A stretch of DNA of 64,000 nt from Microbacterium paraoxydans (GTDB taxonomy: Bacteria; Actinomycetota; Actinomycetes; Actinomycetales; Microbacteriaceae): NCBI RefSeq assembly GCF_019056515.1, contig NZ_CP064873.1, positions 1,674,001-1,738,000 on the forward strand. The letters run 5' to 3'. The notes beneath the pieces were generated by a model. It was not told the DNA's origin, searched no databases, and worked only from the letters and a program-made list of their open reading frames with translations. The position numbers and the translations under genes were made by a program. This document shows positions 8,418 through 16,519 of this stretch, piece by piece. Numbering within the stretch: the stretch's first letter is position 1; every line of letters starts with the position of its first letter.

Positions 8418-10160
8418 ATGCTCTCTCCGTCCTTCCCTCAGCGCGCCCCGTGGGGAACGGCGAACAAGCTGCGGGCATGGCAGCAGGAGGCTCTGGACGC
8501 GTACTTCCAGGCCGACCAGCGTGACTTCCTCGTGGCCGCCACACCGGGCGCCGGCAAGACCACGTTCGCGCTCACCCTCGCGGTCGAGCTCATGCGCATG
8601 GGCGAGGTGAACCGGGTCATCGTCGTGGCACCCACGGAGCACCTGAAGACCCAGTGGGCCGACGCCGCCGCCCGCGTCCACATCCGGCTCGACCCGCGCT
8701 TCCGCAACAGCGACTGGGCACCGGCGCGGCACTATCACGGCGTCGTGGTCACGTATGCGCAGGTCGCCGCGAAGTCGTCGGTGCACCGTCACCTGACGGA
8801 GGACGCGAAGACCCTGGTCATCCTCGATGAGGTGCACCACGGCGGCGACGCCTTGAGCTGGGGCGACGCGATCCGCGATGCTTACGGACCTGCGAAACGC
8901 CGACTGCTGCTCTCGGGGACCCCGTTCCGGAGCGACACCGCACCGATCCCGTTCGTGGAGTACCTCCCGGACGAGACCGGAGCCCGGGTCTCCAGCACCG
9001 ACTACGCCTACGGGTACGGCCGCGCTCTCGCGGACGGCGTCGTCCGTCCCGTGCTCTTCCACATGTATGCCGGGAAGATGCGGTGGCGGACGAGTGCCGG
9101 CGACGAACTCGAGACCCATCTGGGACAGGACAACACGAAGGACGTCACCTCGCAGGCCTGGCGAACGGCCCTCGACCCCGAGGGCGACTGGATGCCTGCT
9201 GTGCTCTCCGCGGCGGATCGCCGTCTGACCGAGATCCGGCACCACATCCCCGATGCTGGCGGACTCGTGCTGGCGACGGATCAGACCGTCGCCCGGGCCT
9301 ACGCCAAGATCCTGCACAGCATCACCCGCGAGCAGCCGACGATCGTGCTGTCCGACGACGCCACCGCCTCCGAGCGTATCGAGAAGTTCTCGGAGGGCAC
9401 CGCCCGGTGGATGGTCGCGGTGCGCATGGTCTCGGAGGGCGTCGACGTGCCGCGGCTCGCGGTGGGCGTGTACGCGACGTCGTCGTCCACCCCGCTGTTC
9501 TTCGCTCAGGCCATCGGCCGCTTCGTGCGGGCGCGTCGTCGAGGCGAGGCGGCGAGCGTCTTCCTCCCGCACGTCCCCGTGCTGATGAAGCTCGCGAACG
9601 AGATGGAGAAGCAGCGCGATCACGCGCTCGACCGTCAGTCGAAGGACGACGACGGCCTCGAGGACTCGCTGCTGGAGAGCGCGAACCGCGAGGACGAGGC
9701 CTCCGACGCGCTGACCCAGGAGTTCAGCTACCAGGCCATCTCCTCCGTCGCCCACTTCGACCGCATGGTGTTCGACGGGAAGGAGTTCGGCCAGCTCGCC
9801 GAGCCGAACACGCCCGAGGAGGAGGAGTTCATCGGCTTCCCCGGTCTGCTCGAGCCCGAGCACGTGCACGAGCTCCTGATGCAGCGGCAGGCCCGCCAGT
9901 CCCGGCACCGCGAGGTCCGGGAAGCCCAGGCCGACCCGACGCAGACGACGACACTGCCGGCGCCGCTGCATCGCACCCTGCGCGAGCAGCGCCAGCTGCT
10001 GAACAGCCTGGTGGGCCTCTACGCCCGGCAGTCGGGCCAGCCGCACGGCGCCGTGCATGCCGAGCTCCGTCGTATCTGCGGCGGTCCGGCGGTGGCGCAG
10101 GCGACCGTGACGCAGTTGCAGTCCCGCATCGAGGTGCTGCGCAAGCGCGTCCGCTCCTGA
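8418..10160 (+). CDS. SF2 DEAD/DEAH-box helicase
   Basis: A 580-residue superfamily 2 helicase. Walker A is ATPGAGKTT near residue 45, Walker B is LDEVHHGGD, motif III is SGTPFRS, and the second RecA domain ends in QAIGRFVRARR (motif VI). The first domain is followed by a long acidic linker (about 425-500) and a charged C-terminal tail without a recognised domain. It resembles the common actinobacterial stand-alone DEAD/DEAH proteins whose substrate (DNA or RNA) is not established. I chose 8418 rather than 8337 because a -10 hexamer precedes it and the residues upstream look non-conserved. Confidence 0.85.
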   Translation: MLSPSFPQRAPWGTANKLRAWQQEALDAYFQADQRDFLVAATPGAGKTTFALTLAVELMRMGEVNRVIVVAPTEHLKTQWADAAARVHIRLDPRFRNSDWAPARHYHGVVVTYAQVAAKSSVHRHLTEDAKTLVILDEVHHGGDALSWGDAIRDAYGPAKRRLLLSGTPFRSDTAPIPFVEYLPDETGARVSSTDYAYGYGRALADGVVRPVLFHMYAGKMRWRTSAGDELETHLGQDNTKDVTSQAWRTALDPEGDWMPAVLSAADRRLTEIRHHIPDAGGLVLATDQTVARAYAKILHSITREQPTIVLSDDATASERIEKFSEGTARWMVAVRMVSEGVDVPRLAVGVYATSSSTPLFFAQAIGRFVRARRRGEAASVFLPHVPVLMKLANEMEKQRDHALDRQSKDDDGLEDSLLESANREDEASDALTQEFSYQAISSVAHFDRMVFDGKEFGQLAEPNTPEEEEFIGFPGLLEPEHVHELLMQRQARQSRHREVREAQADPTQTTTLPAPLHRTLREQRQLLNSLVGLYARQSGQPHGAVHAELRRICGGPAVAQATVTQLQSRIEVLRKRVRS

Positions 10161-10239
10161 GCACTTTCCGGTCGCTGCTTCGGATCCCCGAAATGCTGGC
10201 AATCCGTGCCAGGACGCGGCCGGGGCGGCACCGCGCGGA

Positions 10240-10245
10240 TAGCGT
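10240..10245 (+). promoter_or_regulatory. -10 TAGCGT upstream of VIT1/ferritin-like gene
   Basis: TAGCGT predicts transcription from about 10252, giving a leader of roughly 39 nt before ATG 10291. A perfect 7-bp hairpin (10254-10270) starts almost at the predicted 5' end. Confidence 0.45.
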
Positions 10246-10290
10246 GGAACGGTTGCCCGGATGCCGGGCACCGTGACACCTGGAGGTTCC

Positions 10291-11388
10291 ATGACAGCCC
10301 CTGCCGCAGCCGATTCCACGGCCGCCGATCGACGGCGCTGGGCTCGCTATCTCGTTGAGGAACGGGCGGAGGGCGCCGTCTATCAGCGCCTCGCGGCCCG
10401 CCGGTCGGGGGAGGAGCGGGCGATCCTGCTCGGGCTCGCCGAGGCCGAGCGCCGCCACGAGAAGCACTGGCTCGACCTGCTGGGCGGCGAACCGACGCGC
10501 CTGCCGCGGGCCGGGGTCCGTTCCCGCCTCCTGGGGTGGATGGCCGGCCGTTTCGGCTCGATCTTCGTCCTCGCCCTCGCCCAGAGCGCCGAGGCCCGCT
10601 CCCCGTACGACGCCGAGCGCTGGGCCACCCCGGCCATGCGCGCCGACGAGAAGGTCCACCACGAGGTCGTCCGCGGTCTCGCCGCGCGCGGCCGCCGGCG
10701 CCTCTCCGGCTCCTTCCGCGCGGCCGTCTTCGGCGCGAACGACGGCCTCGTCAGCAACCTCGCCCTCGTGCTCGGCATCGGCGCCACCGGCGTGAGCTCG
10801 GGTTTCGTCCTGTTCAGCGGCATCGCGGGTCTCCTCGCGGGCGCACTGTCGATGGGCGCGGGGGAGTTCGTGTCCGTGCGGTCGCAGCGGGAGCTCCTCA
10901 CGGCCACCGAGGCGAACGAGGATGCCGCGGCGGCCGCGGCCGACCTCGACATCGACGAGAACGAGCTCGCGCTCGTGTACCGCGCCCGCGGCATGGATCA
11001 GGGCGAGTCGCTGGCCCGGGCCCGTCGCATCGTCCAGGCGGCCCAGGAAGGCGTCCGGCGTGCGGCCACGGGGCCGGTGGCCGTCCAAGGCGGCGACGCC
11101 CACGAGGTCGTCGGAAACGACTGGACGGCGGCCATCTCCAGTTTCCTCCTCTTCGCCTCCGGCGCGATCGTGCCCGTCCTGCCCTGGATCTTCGGCATGG
11201 AGGGCACCGCGGCGATCGTGCTCGCGCTCGTGCTGGTCGGCATCGCGCTGCTCAGCACCGGTGCGATGGTCGGCGTCCTCTCCGGAGGACCGCCGCTCCG
11301 GCGGGCCCTGCGGCAGCTCGCCATCGGGTTCGGCGCGGCTGCGGTGACCTACGCGCTGGGTCTGCTCTTCGGCGTCGGCGCGGTGTGA
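10291..11388 (+). CDS. Ferritin-like/VIT1 fusion membrane protein (MbfA-like iron or manganese transporter)
   Basis: A 365-residue protein. An N-terminal ferritin-like domain (about 10-130) has metal-ligand-type residues in LVEERAEGAVYQRL and EAERRHEKHW. A C-terminal VIT1/CCC1 domain (about 145-365) contains FGANDGLVSNLALVLGI and about five membrane segments. Proteins of this architecture (MbfA) export iron from the cytosol into the medium or a compartment; manganese is also possible. ATG 10291 has TGGAGG at good spacing. ATG 10261 is in frame but lies in the loop of a hairpin. Followed by a strong terminator hairpin. Confidence 0.85.
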   Translation: MTAPAAADSTAADRRRWARYLVEERAEGAVYQRLAARRSGEERAILLGLAEAERRHEKHWLDLLGGEPTRLPRAGVRSRLLGWMAGRFGSIFVLALAQSAEARSPYDAERWATPAMRADEKVHHEVVRGLAARGRRRLSGSFRAAVFGANDGLVSNLALVLGIGATGVSSGFVLFSGIAGLLAGALSMGAGEFVSVRSQRELLTATEANEDAAAAAADLDIDENELALVYRARGMDQGESLARARRIVQAAQEGVRRAATGPVAVQGGDAHEVVGNDWTAAISSFLLFASGAIVPVLPWIFGMEGTAAIVLALVLVGIALLSTGAMVGVLSGGPPLRRALRQLAIGFGAAAVTYALGLLFGVGAV

Positions 11389-11393
11389 CGGTC

Positions 11394-11421
11394 CTGCGGT
11401 CCCGCTCGCGCGGGACCGCAG
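11394..11421 (+). terminator. Terminator hairpin after the VIT1/ferritin-like gene
   Basis: CTGCGGTCCCGC and its perfect 12-base complement are separated by a four-base loop, six bases after the stop codon. No T-tract follows, as is common in actinobacteria. Confidence 0.7.
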
Positions 11422-11450
11422 CGCACCGCCATGACCGCACCGGAAACCAC

Positions 11451-11482
11451 GAAGGCCCCGGATCCGTGGATCCGGGGCCTTC
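11451..11482. terminator. Terminator hairpin downstream of tRNA-Leu(GAG)
   Basis: A 15-bp perfect inverted repeat, GAAGGCCCCGGATCC and its complement, with two central bases. It ends nine bases from the 3' end of the minus-strand tRNA and faces the VIT1 gene's terminator, so it may work in both directions. Confidence 0.7.
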
Positions 11483-11490
11483 GCTCTCTG

Positions 11491-11573
11491 TGCGCGGAGG
11501 GGGACTTGAACCCCCACGCCCTATCGGGCACTAGCACCTCAAGCTAGCGCGTCTACCATTCCGCCACCCGCGC
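11491..11573 (-). tRNA. tRNA-Leu (anticodon GAG)
   Basis: An 83-nt class II tRNA on the minus strand. The acceptor stem GCGCGGG pairs with TCCGCGC (one G-U pair), with A73 as discriminator. The anticodon stem is CTAGC/GCTAG with loop TTGAGGT, anticodon GAG, reading CUC. A long variable arm (TGCCCGATAGGGCG) and TTCAAGTC in the T-loop region fit leucine tRNA. CCA is not encoded. Confidence 0.95.
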
Positions 11574-11608
11574 AGGTGTTGGATTTGATCGTTGCCGACC
11601 GAAGAATG

Positions 11609-11614
11609 AGATTA
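11609..11614 (-). promoter_or_regulatory. Extended -10 (TGC-TAATCT) for tRNA-Leu(GAG)
   Basis: On the minus strand TAATCT is preceded by TGC, an extended -10. It lies 35 bases upstream of the tRNA 5' end. No clear -35 was found. Confidence 0.5.
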
Positions 11615-11674
11615 GCACGTTCTCGGAGGCGTCTCGAACCGAGCGTGACGCCCGGGCGTGGCACGCGGTTTCGA

Positions 11675-11680
11675 TAGCCT
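11675..11680 (+). promoter_or_regulatory. -10 TAGCCT, leaderless start for M20 peptidase
   Basis: TAGCCT, then GAGTCC, then ATG 11687. No Shine-Dalgarno sequence lies between. Confidence 0.6.
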
Positions 11681-11686
11681 GAGTCC

Positions 11687-12982
11687 ATGACCGATTCTTC
11701 CCTGCCGGAGGTCGCCCGCGTCGCGAGCGACCTCATCCGCATCGACACCTCCAACTACGGCGGCGGCAACGCGAAAGGGGAGCGGGAGGCGGCCGAGTAC
11801 GTCGGGGCGTACCTGGAGGAGCTGGGACTCGAGGTCGAGTACTACGAGCCCATCCCGCGGCGCACGAACGTCATGGCGCGGGTCCCGGGCCGCAACCGCA
11901 CCAAGCCGGCTCTCGTCGTGCACGGCCACCTGGACGTCGTGCCCGCGGTCGCCGAGGACTGGACGGTGGATCCGTTCGCCGGCACCGTGCAGGACGGCAT
12001 GCTGTGGGGTCGCGGCGCGGTCGACATGAAGAACATGGACGCGATGATCCTCACCGCCGTGGCCGACATCCTGCGCGCGGGGGAGCAGCCGGAGCGCGAC
12101 CTCGTCCTGGCGTTCTTCGCCGATGAGGAGAACGGCGGGGTCGAGGGCTCCGCGCTCGTCGTGAAGGATCGGCCGGAGTGGTTCGCCGGGGCGACGGCCG
12201 CGATCAGCGAGGTCGGCGGCTACTCCATCTCGGTGGACGACCGTCGGGCGTACCTGCTGCAGGTGGGGGAGAAGGCGCTGATCTGGATCCGCCTCGTCGC
12301 CACCGGCCGGGCGGGGCACGGCAGCCGCCTGCACGAGGACAACGCCGTCACGAAGCTCGCCGAGGCCGTCGCCGCCATCGGCCGCACGCGGTGGCCGGTC
12401 CGGCTCACGCCGACGACGGAGGCGCTGCTCGAGGGCCTGAGCGCGCTGAGCGGCCGGAGCGCCGACGACCCCGACGCCCTCGCCGCCGCGGCCGGCCCGG
12501 CTGAGGCCTTCCTGCGGTCGACGTTCCGCACGACGACCAACCCGACGGCCCTCACCGCCGGCTACAAGCACAACGTCATCCCGGAGCGCGCCGAGGCGCT
12601 GATCGACGTCCGCGTGATCCCGGGGACCGAGGACGACGTGCTCGCGGAGCTCCAGCGCATCGTGGGCGACGACATCCGGATCGAGACCGTGGTCCGTGAC
12701 ATCGGCATGGAGACGCCGTTCACAGGTGAGCTCGTCGAGGCGATGGTGGCGGCGCTGGGGCGGCACGACCCCGGTGTCCCTGTCATCCCGTACCTCCTGG
12801 GCGCGGGAACCGACAACAAGGCGCTGGCCACGCTCGGCATCACCGGCTACGGCTTCGCCCCGCTGCGCCTGCCGGCCGATCTCGACTTCACCGGGATGTT
12901 CCACGGAGTCGACGAGCGGGTGCCCGTAGACTCACTTGTCTTCGGTCAGCGGGTGCTGGCCGATCTGCTGCGCACGTACTGA
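11687..12982 (+). CDS. M20/M25/M40-family zinc metallopeptidase
   Basis: A 431-residue co-catalytic zinc peptidase of the ArgE/DapE/CPG2 group. VHGHLDVVP carries the first zinc His and the catalytic Asp, RGAVDMKN the bridging Asp, FADEENGG the general base and zinc-binding Glu pair, and GRAGHGS the dimerisation-domain motif. The GTDNKAL segment and the final FHGVDERV hold the last metal ligand region. It corresponds in position to M. tuberculosis Rv2141c (annotated dapE2), upstream of uppP and PAC2. Dipeptide or acyl-amino-acid hydrolysis is likely; true DapE function is not implied. Confidence 0.88.
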   Translation: MTDSSLPEVARVASDLIRIDTSNYGGGNAKGEREAAEYVGAYLEELGLEVEYYEPIPRRTNVMARVPGRNRTKPALVVHGHLDVVPAVAEDWTVDPFAGTVQDGMLWGRGAVDMKNMDAMILTAVADILRAGEQPERDLVLAFFADEENGGVEGSALVVKDRPEWFAGATAAISEVGGYSISVDDRRAYLLQVGEKALIWIRLVATGRAGHGSRLHEDNAVTKLAEAVAAIGRTRWPVRLTPTTEALLEGLSALSGRSADDPDALAAAAGPAEAFLRSTFRTTTNPTALTAGYKHNVIPERAEALIDVRVIPGTEDDVLAELQRIVGDDIRIETVVRDIGMETPFTGELVEAMVAALGRHDPGVPVIPYLLGAGTDNKALATLGITGYGFAPLRLPADLDFTGMFHGVDERVPVDSLVFGQRVLADLLRTY

Positions 12983-13029
12983 GCGGCGTCCACGCGCTCC
13001 GTGCCGCCCCGAAAGACGAAGGCCTCTCC

Positions 13030-13860
13030 ATGCACCTGCTCGAAGCTCTGATCCTGGGAATCGTCCAGGGTCTCACCGAGTTCCTGCCGATCTCCTCCAG
13101 CGCCCATCTGCGGGTCGTGGGGACGTTCCTGCCCTCAGGGGAAGACCCGGGCGCGGCGTTCACCGCCATCACGCAGATCGGCACCGAGGCCGCCGTCGTC
13201 GTGTTCTTCTGGCGCGACATCGTCCGCATCATCTCCCAGTGGTTCCGGTCCCTCGCCGGAAAGGTGCCGCGGAACGACCCGGACGCGCGCATGGGGTGGC
13301 TCATCATCATCGGCAGCATCCCGATCGTGCTGCTCGGACTCCTGTTCCAGGACCAGATCGAGACCGTCTTCCGCTCGCTCTGGATCGTGGCGATCATGCT
13401 CATCGTGTTCGGCATCCTCCTGGGCATCGCCGACCACGTCGGAGCCAAGCGCCGCGCGCTCGACGATCTGACCTACCCGCACGGCATCGCCTTCGGACTC
13501 GCCCAGGCACTCGCACTCATCCCCGGCGTCTCGCGGTCCGGCGGCACGATCACCATGGGGCTGTTCCTCGGCTACGAGCGCGCCGCCGCCGCCCGCTACG
13601 CGTTCCTGCTGGCGATCCCGGCCGTGTTCGGCAGCGGCTTCTACCAGCTGTTCAAGAGCTGGGGCGAGCCGTCCTTCTTCTCGCTCGGCGACACGATGGC
13701 CGCGACAGGGGTCGCCTTCGTCGTCGCGCTCGGCGTGATCGCGTTCTTCATGAACTGGATCTCGAAGCGCAGCTTCCTGCCGTTCGTGATCTACCGGATC
13801 CTGCTCGGCGGCGTGCTGCTCGTGCTGCTCGCGATGGGCGTGATCCCGGCCTCGGCCTGA
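13030..13860 (+). CDS. uppP: Undecaprenyl-diphosphatase UppP (BacA)
   Basis: A 276-residue polytopic membrane enzyme that dephosphorylates undecaprenyl pyrophosphate, recycling the lipid carrier for peptidoglycan. Both family signatures are present: [18 protein letters not shown] at residues 10-27, with the catalytic Glu and the Ser/His patch, and [10 protein letters not shown] near 165, with the phosphate-binding Arg. Hydrophobic segments cover most of the rest. It sits 47 bases after the M20 peptidase, so the two may be co-transcribed. Convergent with the PAC2 gene. Confidence 0.95.
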   Translation: MHLLEALILGIVQGLTEFLPISSSAHLRVVGTFLPSGEDPGAAFTAITQIGTEAAVVVFFWRDIVRIISQWFRSLAGKVPRNDPDARMGWLIIIGSIPIVLLGLLFQDQIETVFRSLWIVAIMLIVFGILLGIADHVGAKRRALDDLTYPHGIAFGLAQALALIPGVSRSGGTITMGLFLGYERAAAARYAFLLAIPAVFGSGFYQLFKSWGEPSFFSLGDTMAATGVAFVVALGVIAFFMNWISKRSFLPFVIYRILLGGVLLVLLAMGVIPASA

Positions 13861-13873
13861 GCCGGACGCCTGA

Positions 13874-14722
13874 TCAGCGCTTGCGGTCGCCGCGGCCGTC
13901 GTCGCGGCGCCGCAGGTAGCGCTCGAAGGCCTGGGCGATCGCGTCTCCCGACGCATCGGGGGAGTCCCATGTGTCCCGCGTGCGCTCCAGCTGCCGGATG
14001 TACTCCGCCATGTCCTCGTCCTCGGATGCGGCGGCATCGATCGACGCCTCCCAGGCCGCGGCTTCCGTGCGGAGGTGCCGGCGGTCGACATCCACCCCGG
14101 TCAGCTCCTCGAGACGGTCGAGGAGGGCCAGGGTGACCTTCGGCGAAGGGGCGGCAGAGGCGACGTAGTGCGGGACGCTCGCCCAGAGGCTCACGGAGGG
14201 GATGCCCGCGTTCTCGGCGAAGTGCTCGAGAACGGTGAGGATGCCGACCGGGCCCTCGTACACCGACCGCTCCAGCGCATGCGCCTCCCGGACCTGCTCG
14301 TTCTGGCTCGACGCGAAGATCGAGATCGGGCGAGTGTGCGGCACGTCGGAGAGCATGGCGCCGAGGGTCACGAAGCCGGTGATGTCGTCGCGCAGGGCGA
14401 CGTCGATGAACTCGGACGCGAACGCCTGCCAGGTGCGCGCGGGCTCGGCACCGGTGAGGAGCCAGAACTCGGGGCCGGGTCCTGGCTCGCGCGGACGCCA
14501 CAGCCCCGCCTCCGGCCACGTCATCTGACGGCGGCCCTCGGCGTCGAGCCGGGTGGCGGGTCGCGTGTACTGGTAGTCGAAGTAGAGTTCCGGGTCGACC
14601 GAGTGCACGAGGTCGTAGCCGCCCGCCGCCTGCAGCGCGCCGACGGCTCCGGTCGCGGCCTCACCGGCGTCGTTCCAGCCGTCGAAGGCGGCGATGATGA
14701 TGCGCGAACCGAGAACGTCCAT
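13874..14722 (-). CDS. PAC2 (proteasome assembly chaperone-like) family protein
   Basis: A 282-residue PAC2-family protein (DUF75). FDGWNDAGEAATGA at residues 13-26 is the family's N-terminal hallmark, and YVASAAPSPKVTLALL in the middle matches the second conserved block. Eukaryotic relatives help assemble the proteasome; the actinobacterial role is unknown. It lies in the block that carries proteasome genes in many relatives, yet none are present here. An SD (AAGGGAG) precedes ATG 14722. Homologous in position to M. tuberculosis Rv2125. Confidence 0.85.
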   Translation of the reverse strand: MDVLGSRIIIAAFDGWNDAGEAATGAVGALQAAGGYDLVHSVDPELYFDYQYTRPATRLDAEGRRQMTWPEAGLWRPREPGPGPEFWLLTGAEPARTWQAFASEFIDVALRDDITGFVTLGAMLSDVPHTRPISIFASSQNEQVREAHALERSVYEGPVGILTVLEHFAENAGIPSVSLWASVPHYVASAAPSPKVTLALLDRLEELTGVDVDRRHLRTEAAAWEASIDAAASEDEDMAEYIRQLERTRDTWDSPDASGDAIAQAFERYLRRRDDGRGDRKR

Positions 14723-14758
14723 GCCGTGCTCCCTTCGAGGTCGTGGCTCCGTCCCCCC

Positions 14759-14764
14759 AGGCTA
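14759..14764 (-). promoter_or_regulatory. -10 TAGCCT for the PAC2 gene
   Basis: A minus-strand TAGCCT predicts a start near 14752 and a leader of about 30 nt that includes the SD. It is back-to-back with the -10 of the HAD gene, 32 bases away. Confidence 0.45.
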
Positions 14765-14796
14765 GCCCGCGTCGAGGGGATGTGGGCGGGCCCGGC

Positions 14797-14802
14797 TAGC
14801 AT
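14797..14802 (+). promoter_or_regulatory. -10 TAGCAT, leaderless start for the HAD gene
   Basis: TAGCAT, then seven bases, then GTG 14810. The ATG at 14801 lies inside the hexamer, so it would not be transcribed from this promoter. Confidence 0.55.
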
Positions 14803-14809
14803 GGGTTCA

Positions 14810-15493
14810 GTGAGCAACAAGCCCCGCGCGGTCCTCTGGGACATGGATGGAACACTCGTCGACACCGAGCCGTACTGGATGGCGGCCGAGACCGCACTGG
14901 TGGAGTCGTTCGGGGGCACCTGGTCCCATGAGGACGCCCTGCAGCTCGTGGGCAGCGGCCTCATCGACAGCGCGATCATCCTCCAGGGCGCGGGGGTCGA
15001 CATGGCTCCGGAGGCGATCGTCTCCCACCTCACGACGGCCGTGCAGGAGTCGCTGCGGGCCCAGGGCGTCCCCTTCCGGCCGGGCGCCCAGGAGCTTCTC
15101 CGCGATCTCCGTGCCGCCGGGATCCCGACCGGTCTGGTGACGATGTCGCTGCGCCGGATGGCTCTCGACGTGGTCGGGCTGATCGAGTTCGAGGCCTTCG
15201 ACATCGTCGTCGCCGGAGACGACGTCGACAACCCCAAGCCGCACCCGGAGCCGTACCTCCAGGCCGCCGCGCTCCTCGACGTCGACATCGCCGAGGTCGT
15301 GGTCATCGAGGATTCCCCGACCGGTCTCCGCGCGGGCCTCGCCTCCGGCGCCCTGACGCTCGGCGTGCCCCACATCGTCCCGCTCGACGGCCTCGGCGCC
15401 CACGAGCTGTGGCCGACCCTCGACGGCCGCGGTGCCGCCGACCTCGTGGAGCTCTTCGGCTCCCGCGCTGCGATCACGGAGGCCACCCGATGA
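14810..15493 (+). CDS. HAD-superfamily hydrolase (beta-phosphoglucomutase-like)
   Basis: A 227-residue haloacid dehalogenase-type phosphatase. Motif I is LWDMDGTLVDTEP with both catalytic Asp residues, motif II is the Thr/Ser in GLVTMS, motif III is the Lys in NPKPHPEPY, and motif IV is VIEDSPTGLRAG. The helical cap between motifs I and II fits subfamily IA. GTG 14810 is chosen because a -10 hexamer overlaps the alternative ATG 14801. The stop overlaps the trmI ATG, so the genes are coupled. Substrate unknown. Confidence 0.88.
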   Translation: MSNKPRAVLWDMDGTLVDTEPYWMAAETALVESFGGTWSHEDALQLVGSGLIDSAIILQGAGVDMAPEAIVSHLTTAVQESLRAQGVPFRPGAQELLRDLRAAGIPTGLVTMSLRRMALDVVGLIEFEAFDIVVAGDDVDNPKPHPEPYLQAAALLDVDIAEVVVIEDSPTGLRAGLASGALTLGVPHIVPLDGLGAHELWPTLDGRGAADLVELFGSRAAITEATR

Positions 15494-16509
15494 CCACCAC
15501 GTCCGCCCCGCGCCCCAGCGGCCCCTTCCGGGAGGGCGACCGCGTACAGCTCACCGGTCCGAAGGGTCGCCTGCACACCGTGACGCTCCGCGAGGACGGC
15601 GAGCTGCACACGCACCACGGGGTCCTCCGGCACCGCGACCTCATCGGGCTCCCCGATGGCTCGGTCGTGGCGAACAGCTCCGGGCACGAGTACCTGGCGC
15701 TGCGGCCGCTGCTGCGGGACTTCGCGATGTCGATGCCCCGCGGTGCCGCGATCGTGTACCCGAAGGACGCGGCGCAGATCGTCATGCAGGCCGACATCTT
15801 CCCGGGCGCCACCGTCGTCGAGGCCGGTGTCGGGTCCGGTGCTCTGTCGCTCTCGCTCCTCCGGGCCGTGGGCTCCACGGGGCGCCTGCTCTCCTTCGAG
15901 CGCCGCGAGGACTTCGCGGAAGTGGCCCAGGCGAATGTCGAGACCTTCTTCGGGGAGCGCCCCGACTCCTGGCGCGTCGTCGTCGGAGACCTCGTCGCCG
16001 CGCTGCCCGTGGAAGTCGAGCCCGGCACCGTCGACCGGGTGGTGCTCGACATGCTCGCGCCCTGGGAGTGCATCGAGGCGGTCGCGGAGGCGCTGACCCC
16101 CGGCGGTGTCGTGCTCTGCTACATCGCCACCGCCACGCAGCTCTCCCGCGTCGCCGAGTTCATCCGCGGCACCGGGCTTTTCACCGACCCCGAGGCGTCG
16201 GAGACCATGGTCCGCGGGTGGCACGTGGAGGGGCTGGCTGTCCGGCCGGACCACCGCATGGTCGCGCACACCGGGTTCCTCCTCACGGCTCGCCGGCTCG
16301 CCCCGGGCGCCGTGGCCCCGTCTGTGAAGCGTCGGGCCTCGAAAAGCAGCTACAGCGACGAGGACGTCGAGCTGTGGACGCCGGGCGCGGTGGGCGATCG
16401 CGAGATCACGGACAAGAACCTCCGCAAGCGCGCGCGAGAGGCCGGGAAGGCGGCTGAGGGCGCGCGGCTGGCGGCGGCATCGCGCGAATCCGAGCACACG
16501 ACGGAATAG
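15490..16509 (+). CDS. trmI: tRNA (adenine-58-N1)-methyltransferase TrmI
   Basis: A 339-residue class I methyltransferase making m1A58 in the tRNA T-loop. The N-terminal small beta-barrel domain (about 12-75) is followed by AIVYPKDAAQIV, the SAM-binding motif VEAGVGSGALSLSL and LDMLAPWE (motif IV, catalytic Asp). The C-terminal 60 residues are charged and probably disordered. In M. tuberculosis (Rv2118c) and many relatives it lies next to the proteasome ATPase gene; here the next gene is an FKBP. ATG 15490 overlaps the HAD stop (ATGA). Confidence 0.93.
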   Translation: MTTTSAPRPSGPFREGDRVQLTGPKGRLHTVTLREDGELHTHHGVLRHRDLIGLPDGSVVANSSGHEYLALRPLLRDFAMSMPRGAAIVYPKDAAQIVMQADIFPGATVVEAGVGSGALSLSLLRAVGSTGRLLSFERREDFAEVAQANVETFFGERPDSWRVVVGDLVAALPVEVEPGTVDRVVLDMLAPWECIEAVAEALTPGGVVLCYIATATQLSRVAEFIRGTGLFTDPEASETMVRGWHVEGLAVRPDHRMVAHTGFLLTARRLAPGAVAPSVKRRASKSSYSDEDVELWTPGAVGDREITDKNLRKRAREAGKAAEGARLAAASRESEHTTE

Positions 16510-16512
16510 ACT
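16507..16512 (+). promoter_or_regulatory. -10 TAGACT, leaderless start for FKBP gene
   Basis: TAGACT, then GGAGCGC, then GTG 16520. The TAG is the trmI stop codon. Confidence 0.55.
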
Positions 16513-16519
16513 GGAGCGC

